Under the pieces are notes generated by a model. The model was not told the DNA's origin and made no database searches. It saw nothing but the letters and a program-made list of their open reading frames with translations. 64,000 nucleotides of DNA from Monarcha castaneiventris obscurior. Its lineage: Eukaryota; Chordata; Aves; Passeriformes; Monarchidae. The stretch is from positions 620,001 to 684,000 of the forward strand of contig JAMPIT010000481.1 of the NCBI GenBank assembly GCA_026261815.1. Direction: 5' to 3'. Made by a program: the position numbers and the translations under genes. Positions 1 to 11,155 of this stretch are shown piece by piece (position 1 is the first letter of the stretch; the number at the start of each line of letters is the position of its first letter).

Positions 1-2270
1 TAAAAGTACTTTTAAGAGCAAAGGGAACTGAGTCAAGTAGACCTTTCATATAAAAATTTGCACTCAGCAAGAAAAGCATCCTCCTGTAAAGTCGTTCAGA
101 ACCAGAGATTATTCCTTTGGAACAGGGAGTCACCAGCAAGTAGCATATTTTGGGGGAAAGGAGATTCTTTCCTAATTAACAGAATGGTTGGATTGGGTGG
201 TTGTTTTTGTTTGGGGTTTTTTTAATAAAAAAGATACAGAAGGGTGCAGAAAGGTCAAGGATAAGTTTATTGAAATAAATGTTCTGATGTTGCAGGAGAG
301 AACTTCTGTCAGGGTTTCTTTTACACACTCTGGCATAAAGCCAGTCAAAATAGATCGAATTTTTGGTAAGAATGGCTGCTGAAACTTTCCTTTAATCTTG
401 TTAGAATCCTTGTGGGAACTTCACAGGCTGTGTGAGGAGATGACAGCTGCAGGAATTGTCTAAAATCCTTCAGCATAAATATTTCTGAAACAAAACGCTT
501 TTCTGTAGGCTTACTCTTTTTGGTCTTACATTCTAAATTTGTAGAATATGTGAATAGAAGTCTCTCAGAGAACTACTTATATCTCCTCCTTTTCACTTGC
601 CTTTGTTTTTATTTTTTTCTTAAATTAACACTTTAAAATATTACAGCAATGTCAAAGTAAAGTATTTCAGAAAAATGGGGTTTTATGCTAAATATTGGTT
701 TCTTTAGCTTGGGAGACTCAGAAGACTCAGGGTATTTTAGAGAATCGTCTTATGGGAAGGTGATTTCTGTACCTCTTGCTAGTGATAGAATTTGTGTGTA
801 AATAAAGGCTGCTTGAACAGTGGCAGAGACAATTTCTTTTGAATCAATAACATTGGATTTAGGCTGTTTAAATCTCAGAAGTGTTTGCAGTACTGTTTGG
901 AAGTCTGAGGCATATTGTGGTATTATTCTGTGTATGAAACAAGGATATTGAGTTACTCTGGCTTTGGGGTATCATGGAAAAGAGGTCATTGAAAAATGAG
1001 CAGTAAAAATGATTCTGTTTCAGTTGGCTATTAGGCTTATTTTCAGCAAGGAAGGGATTTTGCCTTTTTTTTGTTTGTTTTTAGAAAGCTGAGAAATCAT
1101 CTGATTTTTGGAAAAATGACTGAAGTTCTGGTGCAGTTTTGCTAATTTTGCAGATACATTTTTCTTTTCAAGTTTGAAATCTAGAAGTTTGACAGAAGAG
1201 TTCCTTTTCCTAAAATAGTCTTTATGAGTAAGGAAAGGCGAGCTACTGTTTGACTCATTAACAGGAGATGTTGACCTTCCCACCCCCTCTCTGGTAATTA
1301 CAGTTGGAGTGTCACTTTGGAAAGTCTCCAATATATGTGCTTCAAGTTGATTTGAAGAGGAATAAAACCTACTTTACAATATCCTGGTTTTGTTCTTTTG
1401 CATTGTTGACTCTAAGAATCATATGGAATGCTTCAAAATCAGGTGCCAGCAGAAGGAAAAGCTTCTCAGCTTGGCCTAAGAAATAGTTGAAGGGGAGGAA
1501 ATTTCAGAGGGGGTCTGCTGGTTTATAAATGTTTGGTCTCTTGTTTCATGAGTGGGAGAGATGTCCTGTTTGGAAGGACAGTCAGAAACACTCCTGCACA
1601 GTTGTAACTTTACTGCTGATGAGGGGAAAAGGCTTATGCAAAAGCTTGGATAGGGTCTTTCTCCAAGAGTTTGGATGGCCTGTGTTGTGTGCCATCTTGG
1701 CATGGACTTGTCTCTGGTGCACCAGGCCCTGTAATTTCAGTTTGTATCTCTTACCTGTGGCAAACTTGGCATGTCTGTCAGAAGTAGCCTGTGTATGCTC
1801 TACTGCTTGAGGTGTGGTTTTTTGTTGGAGACTGTCGGCCCCTCCAAACAACTCCCTAATGAGGATTGTAATAGTATGTTATGTGTACTGTCATATTAAG
1901 GTAATTTATAGTCTAGAGCTTTTTCCATGTAGCAATCTAGAAATGCTAAATTTCCTTGGTTCTGTGAGCTACAAAATGTAGTTAGATATGTTCCTTGAAA
2001 TAATTTGGGGTGTTGGCTACTAAATAACCTTAGTAAGGTAAGATTATATGGTTTCAAAATCTCAACTACTAACCTCTGTGTGAGCCCCTAGTCCGGGGGT
2101 ATTATAAATGCCCAGATACTTCATTTTAGCCCTGAATCCTTCTTGGAGTATGAACTAAGATCTGTCATTAGAAATTACATTACCATGTCTCTAGTGTTCT
2201 TTTCTATTTGGTGTTGTGCCTATTTATAAATGAAGGGTTTATCTGGTGACTTTTTTTTTCTCTTTAACAG
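1..2270 (+). other. YTHDF1: YTHDF1 intron, 3' part (upstream exons lie outside the window)
   Basis: This stretch ends in a strong 3' splice site: a T-rich tract from about 2251 followed by AACAG at 2266-2270. In YTHDF genes a short exon encoding the N-terminal 'DFEPYL' segment should precede this intron. I read the stretch for that motif and did not see it, so the earlier exons are probably upstream of position 1. No other coding or RNA gene is recognisable here. The sequence is AT-rich and otherwise ordinary. Confidence 0.8.
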
Positions 2271-3797
2271 AACAGTAGCTATCCATCAATGACTGATCCT
2301 TATCTGTCCAGTTATTATCCACCATCTATTGGGTTCCCCTATTCTCTCAGTGAAGCACCATGGTCTACAGGAGGAGATCCTCCTATCCCTTATCTCACCA
2401 CCTATGGACAGCTCAGTAATGGGGATCATCATTTTATGCACGATGCCGTTTTTGGACAGCCTGGGGGTCTGGGAAATAATATCTATCAACACCGGTTTAA
2501 CTTTTTCCCTGAAAATCCTGCCTTCTCAGCTTGGGGAACAAGCGGATCCCAAGGACAGCAGACTCAAAGCTCAGCATACGGGAGCAGTTACAGCTACCCA
2601 CCCAGTTCCCTGGGGGGTACCATTGTGGATGGACAAACAGGATTTCATAATGATACATTAAATAAAGCTCCTGGGATGAACAGTATTGAACAGGGAATGG
2701 TTGGACTTAAGATTGGTGGAGATGTTACAACTTCTGCGGTGAAAACAGTAGGTTCTGTTGTTAACAGTGCTGGGATGACAGGTGCCCTCTCTGGGAATGG
2801 TGGATCTAATGTAAACTTGCCAGTATCTAAACCAACCTCTTGGGCTGCTATTGCCAGCAAGCCTGCAAAACCACAGCCTAAAATGAAAACAAAAACCGGA
2901 CCTGTAATCGGAGGAGCTTTGCCTCCTCCCCCTATAAAGCATAATATGGACATAGGTACTTGGGACAATAAGGGTCCTGTGGCAAAAGTTCCTGCCCCCC
3001 AACAGATACCTTCTCCTCAGTCTGTTCCACAGCCACAGCAACCAATTGTTCAGCCTGTTCCAGCTCAGCCTCCTCCATTGACTCAGCCACAGTATCAGAC
3101 CCCTCAGCAGCCACCCCAAAATCGCTGGGTAGCTCCTCGCAACAGAAATGCAGCTTTTGGCCAAAGTGGAGGAACTGGGAACGACACCAACTCAGCTGGC
3201 AGCACCCAGCCCAACCCCGTTCCAAGCGGTGAGTCCCATCCTGTCCTTGAAAAACTGAAAGCTGCTCACAGCTATAACCCTAAAGATTTCGAATGGAACC
3301 TTAAAAATGGACGTGTGTTCATAATAAAGAGCTATTCTGAGGATGATATTCATCGTTCCATTAAATATTCTATTTGGTGTAGTACGGAACACGGCAACAA
3401 ACGCCTGGACAGCGCTTTTCGCTCCATGAACAGCAAGGGCCCCGTGTACTTGCTGTTCAGTGTCAATGGCAGTGGACACTTCTGTGGAGTAGCAGAGATG
3501 AAATCACCTGTGGACTATGGCACCAGTGCAGGTGTCTGGTCTCAGGACAAGTGGAAGGGGAAATTTGATGTCAAGTGGATCTTTGTGAAGGATGTGCCCA
3601 ACAACCAACTGAGACACATCAGGCTGGAGAACAATGACAACAAACCCGTTACAAACTCCCGTGATACACAGGAGGTGCCCTTAGAAAAAGCAAAACAAGT
3701 GCTTAAAATTATTGCTACTTACAAGCACACGACCTCCATCTTTGATGACTTTTCTCATTATGAAAAGCGCCAGGAAGAGGAGGAGGTGGTGCGGAAG
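2271..3797 (+). CDS. YTHDF1: YTHDF1 large coding exon (YTH-domain m6A reader), internal exon
   Basis: Encodes most of the cytoplasmic N6-methyladenosine reader YTHDF1, which binds m6A in mRNA and affects translation and decay. The exon opens in frame with NSSYPS before a methionine at 2289, where vertebrate YTHDF proteins also have SYPSM, so 2289 is internal and not the start. Numbered from that Met, residues 1-230 are the Tyr/Gly/Ser/Asn-rich low-complexity part. About 231-280 is a Pro/Gln-rich stretch ending near NRWVAPRNR, and the YTH core spans roughly 341-475. The three aromatic-cage tryptophans are present: W363 (SIWCSTEH, 3375-3377), W417 (GVW, 3537-3539) and W422 (DKW, 3552-3554). Their 54- and 5-residue spacing matches human W411/W465/W470. 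The [16 protein letters not shown] and YGTSAGVW segments fit YTHDF1 better than YTHDF2 or YTHDF3. The exon ends in phase 0 at KG-free GCGGAAG before GTAAAC. The frame is intact. Confidence 0.97.
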
Positions 3798-6700
3798 GTA
3801 AACTTATTAAAAAATTTATTTTATACACAGATATGGGGAAAATGAAATGTGAAGGCTGCTATGGTGGAAAAATGTAAGTAGGAATTCAAAATGTTTTTAA
3901 TACATCTCAACTTGATGATTTCTTGTGTGTTTAACAACACAAATCTGATGCGTATTTGTCTGTGAAAGTTTCACGAGTCGAGTTTCAAAGCAGAAAGCTA
4001 AGCAGTAATACAGGTAAAGGACTTTATGTCCAGTTTATTAGAGTTTGATTTATTTTTTTATCTTCAAATGGTTAATAGAAGATAGTTTCTGTTTTAGAAT
4101 TGGGTTCTGCCAGTGATTGTCACTTAAGTTTTTTGCCTTAAATATGAGGTGTTTTAGCACTGTTTGACTGGAACTGGGCTATCAAAATTGATACCTGTAT
4201 TGGTATTTGAAATTTGTACATCACCTTTAAGAATAAGAAACCTGATTTTGTTTATTCAGTTTATTGCTCTGGAAAAGAAAGAGTTGCATAATATTGCTGA
4301 AATAGTGCTAGAAAGAGTACATTTATGCTGCTGAAGTCACATGTATTATTTGGATAAATAAAGGTTTTCAGTTCCTGGGTTTAATCTGTCTACTAATTTT
4401 TGAAGTTTTGAGTGAAGATGTAGTGAGAGAAGTCTGGGCAGTAACTGGGAGAGTGTAGTAAAAATTTTCATACACTTTCATGGCTCTAAGTCTATCACAA
4501 GGGATCACTGTCCCTCTCCATTCCACAACCTCAGTTTCAAGAATGCCTTTCTCTAATTAGGCAGTCTAGAACTAATAACCTGACAAAATAATAGGTGTCA
4601 GGATGTGTAGTTGCTACTGAAGTAACACTTTAATTTGCTTGGTGTTGATAGCGTTTCCTAGACCTTTTCTGTGTAGCATTGCAAATACAGCATTTGTTTG
4701 ACAGGCTAGTTTAGTTTAGTGTAGCTCACACTTGTTTTAAGATGTTTTTAAAGCAAAGACTTAACGCATGTTCCTGCAGCTTAAATTTTAAAATTGCCAT
4801 TTTAAAGTTTTTATTGCCATTTAAAAGTGTAGATAAAATTGCTTTAAACTGTCTTCATAGAATGTACTGTTAAATTATGTGAGAAAAGGAGTTCAGTGTC
4901 TTTAAACCTTCGTGGCTGAACTTTCCCTGGCCATGATAGATGTGCATAGCTGACCTCAGCACAGCAGGGAAGGACAGCTTAAAATTGGAAGTTTTTCTTG
5001 TTCACTCTCTGTGGGGTTCTACGAGGTAAAACCTAAAGGCCTTTACTTGAACACTTCATTCCTTCAGTAGGTAATTAGCAATTCAATATTTAATGCAACC
5101 TGTATCTTGGAGAGGTGTTCCCTTATGTAGGAGAGAATCTTGATAAAGTGAGGCAGCCTGGGTTCCTCTGTCCAGTGTTTGTGGTGTATGGGGGTGTGAT
5201 TGTTTTGGGTTTTTAATTCCGTCTGCCTGTGCTCTGCTGCCAAGGCTGGAGGGGAGAGCTGTGGGTGTTTAAGGAGTGAGAGCACAGGTAAAGTGATAGC
5301 AGATCTGCTCTTGCACAGATAACTCACTGGCCTGAGGAAGATCCTAATGGTGGTACAAACACCAGAATTCCTGTGCTTTGTAGGATCTCAGAGGGCTGGT
5401 GTACTACTACTGAGCTGATCTCATTTTGGGTTGATTTAATAAACACAACTAATTCCCACTATCTGCTCAAAAATATTCTTACCCAGGCCATTGCTTTATT
5501 TATGACAGGATCAGTTTTTCAAAATAATGCATTTTCCTTCCTCATTTCAAATGGGAGGCTTTGGCTTGTATTACACATTCACAAAATAAACTGTGAAGTC
5601 TAATTTATTATTTCTTAGATTCCTCTGAATAGCTTAGAAAATGGGACACCAAAGTATCCCGAGGAAGGTAATAGTGCCAGAGAGGTAAAGCAGAGCAGCA
5701 ATGAAGGAATGCAAAATAAGATGCTGCTTGTCAGGTTGCACTCCATGAAACTTGCCTGGAAAGTCATTATTTTTCCCCTTCACTGACAAAATGAATTTTA
5801 GAACTCCAGCTTAGATTACTAGAATTAGATTACTAGAAGAGTTTGTTTTTTTTCAGGATATACACACATTTAAAGTTCTTATTGTTAAGAAGTTTGTGCT
5901 GTTGAAGTTCAAACCTTCCTGTTAACAAAGTTGATCTTCCTATGACAGTAATTTTTGAAGAATCTCTTAGTCAGTTAAACTATCTTACGACCTAATTGAC
6001 ATTTTCAGATAGTTGTTTGTATATGTGCCATCCCAATTGGTTTTCACATTGCTGGTTTTAACTTGTTATAGTCTTGCTTGGCTGTAAAATTGTTTAAATT
6101 TTGTGCTTCCATTTCACTGCTGTTGTGATTACAAGAACAAAATTCTTAAAAAGCTGTACAAGGAGAGCTTGAATGATACAATTTCATTTATACACAAACA
6201 TTTAGTAGAGAATAATAATGTAATCTGTGCAGGGCACGGCTCTGGCATTTCAGCTCTTTAGATGGTTCCAGTTTGTTGCTAACCAGCATTTCCATGGCTG
6301 CTGTGCAGATCCAGCTCCAGCACGTGCTGCTGAGTTTAACTGATGTAGGAGCCTGTGTGTCAGTGCCAAATCATCCGATGAGGCTTTGCCAGGTATAATG
6401 CTGGATGAAATTCATTCAAGTGCCAAAGATTCATTGCTGTTGCAGCATTTCTGAAAGAAGGTATCCCTCCAGAATTGAGAGAGGGTTTGGTCGTGCTGGG
6501 ATGTAAGTCCAGCTTTTGATTTGCCACACTGAAATACTTAAGCCCAGTCTGGTGACCCAGAACATGGGAGGGGAGTAATAGAAGGGTATTGGGGTCTGGA
6601 ATGAAATAGCAAAACAGTGAGTGGCATGAATTCTCACCTGACCCTCACAGCCTTTTTCAGTCAGTTCCAGAGCTGCTACAGTGCCCACAGAGCTACTTCT

Positions 6701-9700
6701 GTCATCAAAGCTCATGCTCTGAAAACTGTAAAAAAGTTGTGATGTGTGAGAGAGCTTCTTTTAAAAGAAAATAGAGTATAATGTGGCATTAGTTATTAAT
6801 ATTTCCTAAAGCGTGCCCTCAGAGTCTTAACAAAGTTGCCTTCCAAAGTTTCAAAGCTTGTAAAGACACGAAACTTGTTGCAGATCTTGGTACTTCACAG
6901 GTGCCAGATGAGCTGCCAGCAGCTCGTGCTCCCAGATCTGCACCAAAGCAGATGGTCCCAGCTCCTGTGCTGGGCTGCTGTGCTGTCACCTCTGATCCGA
7001 GCAAGGCACTCAGCTCTTCCAAGGTGTACACCTTGGTGTTGTGTTGGCAGAGCTGCACAGCCTCAGCAAGCTCCTGACTCACCCGGGTTACCAGTTCTGC
7101 TCTGGGTGATTAAATGCGGGAAAGTGTTGGCTGGTGCATGTTGGCACCTGGAAATACTCATTTTCTCCTAGCACTGTGTGGTTCCTTTCAGTGATGAGCT
7201 TTCTGTGAACACACTCACAGAACTTTAAAGGATGGAATATTGCCCTTCCTCCAAAGCTCTAGTTAAAAAATATATTTTAAGAGTAGTGCTGTGTTCCTGA
7301 GATAAAGAAAATGTTTATATTTTTGTATCTGAACATAAATGCTTTGATCCCACTGATTTTAACTAAGTTTAGTAGGAAAGTTGAAGCTACTTTAGCCTGA
7401 GGTGAAGAGAAAAGAAGTTTGACAGGGATGAGTGTCTCCAGGATGGAAATCTCTGCAAATGTTGTGGAAACCCATTTTCCCTGTGTCTGAAGACCATACA
7501 GATTAGTGTCATGAAGGAGAAGTGTGCAGCTGGAGCTCTCCTGTGAGATATCAAGAGTATTCCACTGGAGAAGAGAAACTGAAGGCTCCGGATCTTCAGA
7601 ACCAGAATGAGCACAGCTTTGTTAGTTGCTTACAAAACTGTTCTTGCTTGCAGTAGTGCTAAGTAGCAGTAAGAAAGAGAATTTGAGAATTAGAGCTTCT
7701 AAAAAGCAGCCATGCTCGAGAGCACGAAGAATTGCTGCATCAGTTTATGTGGTTTCAGACATTTGTAAAGAGGAAGACTCAGATTAGCCCCCAAGAGAGA
7801 AAGCAAAAAGCAAGGTAGGAGGAACTGCTTGGGAACTTGCTCAGTAAAGAGCACTTTTTACTGAATTACAGAGTCTGAGCTGAGTTTCTGAATGCCATGA
7901 GCACTTCAAGTGGAGGTCTCAGGTGCTAGCCTGCCTCTGGTTATGTGGGGCTAGTCCATGGGAATAAAACCTTCCATTTCTAAAGAAAGTGGAATTAGGA
8001 AGGTCAGTGGATGACTAAACAGAAAACTGCAAATAAGTTTCATGAGGTGGCAGTGGGACAGAATCAGCTCATGAACATGGTAGGGCAGTAAAGGGGATGT
8101 TGGAAAGGGAAGTTGGAAATAGGATGAAACAATTACTTTTTTTGGAAGCCTGAAAATAGAGTTGCTATGATTCAGTTCTAGATGCATTCTAACCACCTTT
8201 TGTTTGAAATGTCAGGCAGACATAAGCTCTTTTTATGAAGAGCAGCTCCTAATGTTCTGACACTGCCATTAAGAAATGGCTTTCACTGATAGTTCATCCC
8301 AGTCAAGAGTTGAAAGACGGGAGGAATATAGATTTTTATAATAAATTCTACCCCTTTACACAGCCTGTTTTGTTGATTTGGTAAAACAACTTTGCTATCT
8401 CTAACTTCTGTCTTAAATCATAGATTAAGAATTCATTCTGGACTTTGCTGACTTAATTTTATTATGAAAATTGAAATATTAATATTCTGTCTGGAGGCAG
8501 AAATCAATATATTCAGTTTTTAAAAATCTCTTCTGATTTTTATGCTGTGACCAGCTGAAGCAACAAGTGAAGTCTGTTACATTTATAATGGTTGGTATAT
8601 TTGCAAAGCAGAAACAATTTTGAGATGAACTTTATACAGAATGAGTCCACAAAGCAGAATCTGAAGGAGTTAGTTCAGGAGTTGGCTCTTGGTGGTGCTT
8701 GGGCTAGTTCACAATTCCCTTGCTTGGAATAGGATTTGGTGCCAGATTGATCATTGAAGTACAGAGCTGAGTCTTTCCATGCCAGTTCTGCACTGTAAAC
8801 AGCAGAAATGGGAAGGCTGAGCCCCTTCTGTTCAGAGTGCAGTGGTGCCTTAGCTGGAGGATGCCCAGGACTGAGGATGCAGCAGCCTGGTTTTGTCCTG
8901 CTGTTGTTGCAGGTTCTGCACTTGGGGGGCTCCTGAAGCAGTGAACAAGTGCCCTGTTGTGTTGGGGCCCTGCTCTGGGTGTCTGTGGGAGCCCTGTGCT
9001 GCTGGGAGAGCTCAGGGTCACTGACATGAACTCACCTGCAGGCAGCCCCCTGTAGGGCTGTATCCTTTGGGTGACTTTTACCTGGTTTCAGTATTTGTGA
9101 TTAGCAGAAACTTTGGAAAAAGGCTCAAAGACCCTCCCAGCTGCTGTACTGGAGCACTTTAAGACACCTTTGGGTTGTTCAGTCCAGCTGTGCTGGTTTT
9201 ATCAGACCTATGTAAAAGCACAAAACTCTTCTTCTGCCTAATATTTTTTTCCCTTACCCCCAAATATTTCCCAGTGCTTCCCAGAATAGTTGAACAGAGA
9301 AGAAGAATTAAGGACAGAATTTCTCGACAGCTCAAATCCCTGCTTTTAGTGAATGTGACTGAACTCCAAAGTCATTTGAGTGCTTCAAAATTAGACCAGT
9401 TTTGTGGAGTTCACTAATCTGCCATCTGCTTTCTGCTCGTGTATTGGTTGTGCTACTACTGCGGTAGCTGAAATAATGCAGAAAGTAGAATATTGCAGAT
9501 CCTGTTTCTCCTTAGGAGTGTTGATATTTCATACCTTTCTCTCCCTGTGACCTTCAGCTGCTGTTGGTTTGAAGTGACTGCAGGTATTCATCCAGATGTT
9601 CCACTTGAGGCTGCACTTAAAAACATTAAGTTATCAAGTCCTTGGGTTTGTTGGGTATGAACAATATATAAAATGTAGCAGCATTGTTTTAAGTGTGTAA

Positions 9701-9786
9701 TTATCTGGGAACACATTAGTCCTGTTAAACTACTAAAAACTTTGCTTGTTCCTTTGACTAAATTCTTAACTTTTTTCTCTTTGCAG
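3798..9786 (+). other. YTHDF1: YTHDF1 last intron (about 6.0 kb)
   Basis: Bounded by GTAAAC at 3798 and by a pyrimidine-rich tract ending TTTGCAG at 9786. The phase is 0 at both ends, so exon joining keeps the frame. I see no other gene inside. If the intron is not removed, the frame runs on for 15 codons and stops at 3843-3845. An AATAAA at 4357-4362 lies about 560 nt inside the intron. The remaining sequence is AT-rich and unremarkable. Confidence 0.9.
4357..4362 (+). other. Intronic AATAAA, possible premature poly(A) signal
   Basis: A canonical hexamer lies 560 nt past the 5' splice site and is followed by T-rich sequence (AAGGTTTTCAGTTCCTGG). With intron retention it could yield a short YTHDF1 isoform with a different C-terminus. 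The hexamer is common by chance in AT-rich introns, so this is only a candidate. Confidence 0.25.
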
Positions 9787-9813
9787 GAACGTCAGAATCG
9801 AAACAAACAATAA
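9787..9813 (+). CDS. YTHDF1: YTHDF1 terminal coding segment and stop
   Basis: Eight codons and TAA follow the CAG acceptor at 9784-9786. They encode ERQNRNKQ. Joined in phase to the end of the large exon (QEEEEVVRK), this gives the conserved basic C-terminus of YTHDF proteins, which ends RNKQ in vertebrates. The segment is far too short to appear as an open frame of its own, and it was found by looking for the expected tail. With the large exon it gives 517 visible residues, compared with about 559 in the full human protein. Roughly 45-50 N-terminal residues are therefore missing upstream. Confidence 0.96.
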   Translation, partial: ERQNRNKQ

Positions 9814-10059
9814 GAATAAACATATACAGTTTGATATATATACTAGAACTGATATTAAATTCGACTAAGAAACAAAATTAAGTATAACTGGTGCTGTATC
9901 CTGGCATCAGGACAAACTACAGCTTTCAGCTCCAATATATCTTCTCGTGCAGGGGAAATTAAGTTGTTGCATCTTTAAGTACATTGTAGTTTATTTTTGC
10001 CCAAGTGGATCTGCATTAATTTGTATCTTTTTTCTATGTAAAATTCTGTAGAAATCATT

Positions 10060-10065
10060 AATAAA
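10060..10065 (+). other. Proximal YTHDF1 poly(A) signal
   Basis: AATAAA is followed at once by GGTGTGTCTGTTTTT, a GT/T-rich downstream element of the classic kind. It would give a short 3'UTR of about 270 nt. Confidence 0.6.
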
Positions 10066-11129
10066 GGTGTGTCTGTTTTTATTTTTTTAAGTTGGTAAAC
10101 AGTTATATAAACCTAATGTGGACCTATACATGAGCATACTAAAGTGTCAGTGCTTCCCAAAGACTTTATTTTGGCACGAATTATGTTCCTAGCCAGATAC
10201 AGAGATTATGGAGAATACATGACAAATCTTCCTTTATCCTCCTCCCAGCCTCTTTTTCTTCATGGCAGAAGTAAGAAACCATGCATTGATTTTTTTGGTC
10301 ATTTGAAAAAAACCTCTTAAGATACTGCACTTCAGAATTTTGAAATGAAATGACCCCTAAATTTCTGATCACTTTGTGCGGCTGCTCTGCCTCTTTATTT
10401 ATCTGTACAATTACTCTTTTAAAACTGCTGATGCACCATGTTGGTCTGTCTAGTAGAAAATCAAATTGTCAGTGGAATTGTTTCTCTGGAAAATATTTCC
10501 CTTTCACATTCTGTTAACCAGTGCTTCAGTGTGCATCTGTTATTCCATATCCTGCCGAGGGTGAGCGAGACGCTTTCTCTCAGCCATAATTCTGCTTTAC
10601 GGTTTTTGTAGCTTAATTAAATAATAATGTGATGCTATCGACATTGCAGGGGTTTTAAACAATGTGTTTAAACCTGTTTCAGCTTTCAGGTGTTATTAGT
10701 TAATTGCAGATCATTTTTAATCCTTCCCTTCATTACTCTCTCCCAACCCCCCCAAATCCTAATGCCATTTAAAGTTTTTATACCAATAATGCTGAGCTTT
10801 AACGTAGGAACTAATAGTACGGATAATATGATGGATTATGCCTCAGATGTTTAAAATTGACAGTGTGTATGTCTAATTTTTTTTTTTTCTGTTGGATGAG
10901 TAAAAAAAACCTGTTTTAAGAAATTGAATTTGCTGTCATGTTTTTGTGGAGTGAGGGGACCGTCGGAGAACCTGTCACCAACTGGAGTTCCAGTTAAGCA
11001 TGGAAATGGTGCTCATGTCCGCTGCTCTAGCACACTGAATCTGCACGTGTTTATTGTAGAGGATCTTTTACTATATTAGAAAGCAAGTATCTTCTGAATA
11101 CTATTTACTCCAAAAGGACCTCCAATTTA

Positions 11130-11135
11130 AATAAA
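11130..11135 (+). other. Distal YTHDF1 poly(A) signal
   Basis: AATAAA in TTTAAATAAAGTTTAATC, with T/G-containing sequence (CTTGTATTTAG, CTTGTCTCTGG) in the next 60 nt. It would give the 1.3 kb 3'UTR. Further hexamers at 11260 and 11759 could extend it. Confidence 0.5.
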
Positions 11136-11155
11136 GTTTAATCTGTATCATTTAG

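Larger units (their letters stand above)
9814..11155 (+). other. YTHDF1: YTHDF1 3' untranslated region
   Basis: AT-rich noncoding sequence follows the TAA. It has two well-placed AATAAA hexamers (10060 and 11130). The distal one gives a 3'UTR of about 1.3 kb, similar to what I recall for the mammalian gene. It contains T-runs and ATTTA pentamers (for example near 10396). I looked for a miR-124 seed match (GTGCCTT) because the microRNA gene lies nearby, and saw none. The 3' end is set by the distal hexamer and is approximate. Confidence 0.7.

Noticed and set aside
2658..3479. Antisense frames of 95-168 codons inside the YTHDF1 exon
   Set aside because: These are shadows of a strongly constrained coding exon. 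The sense frame has full homology and the antisense products show no domain.
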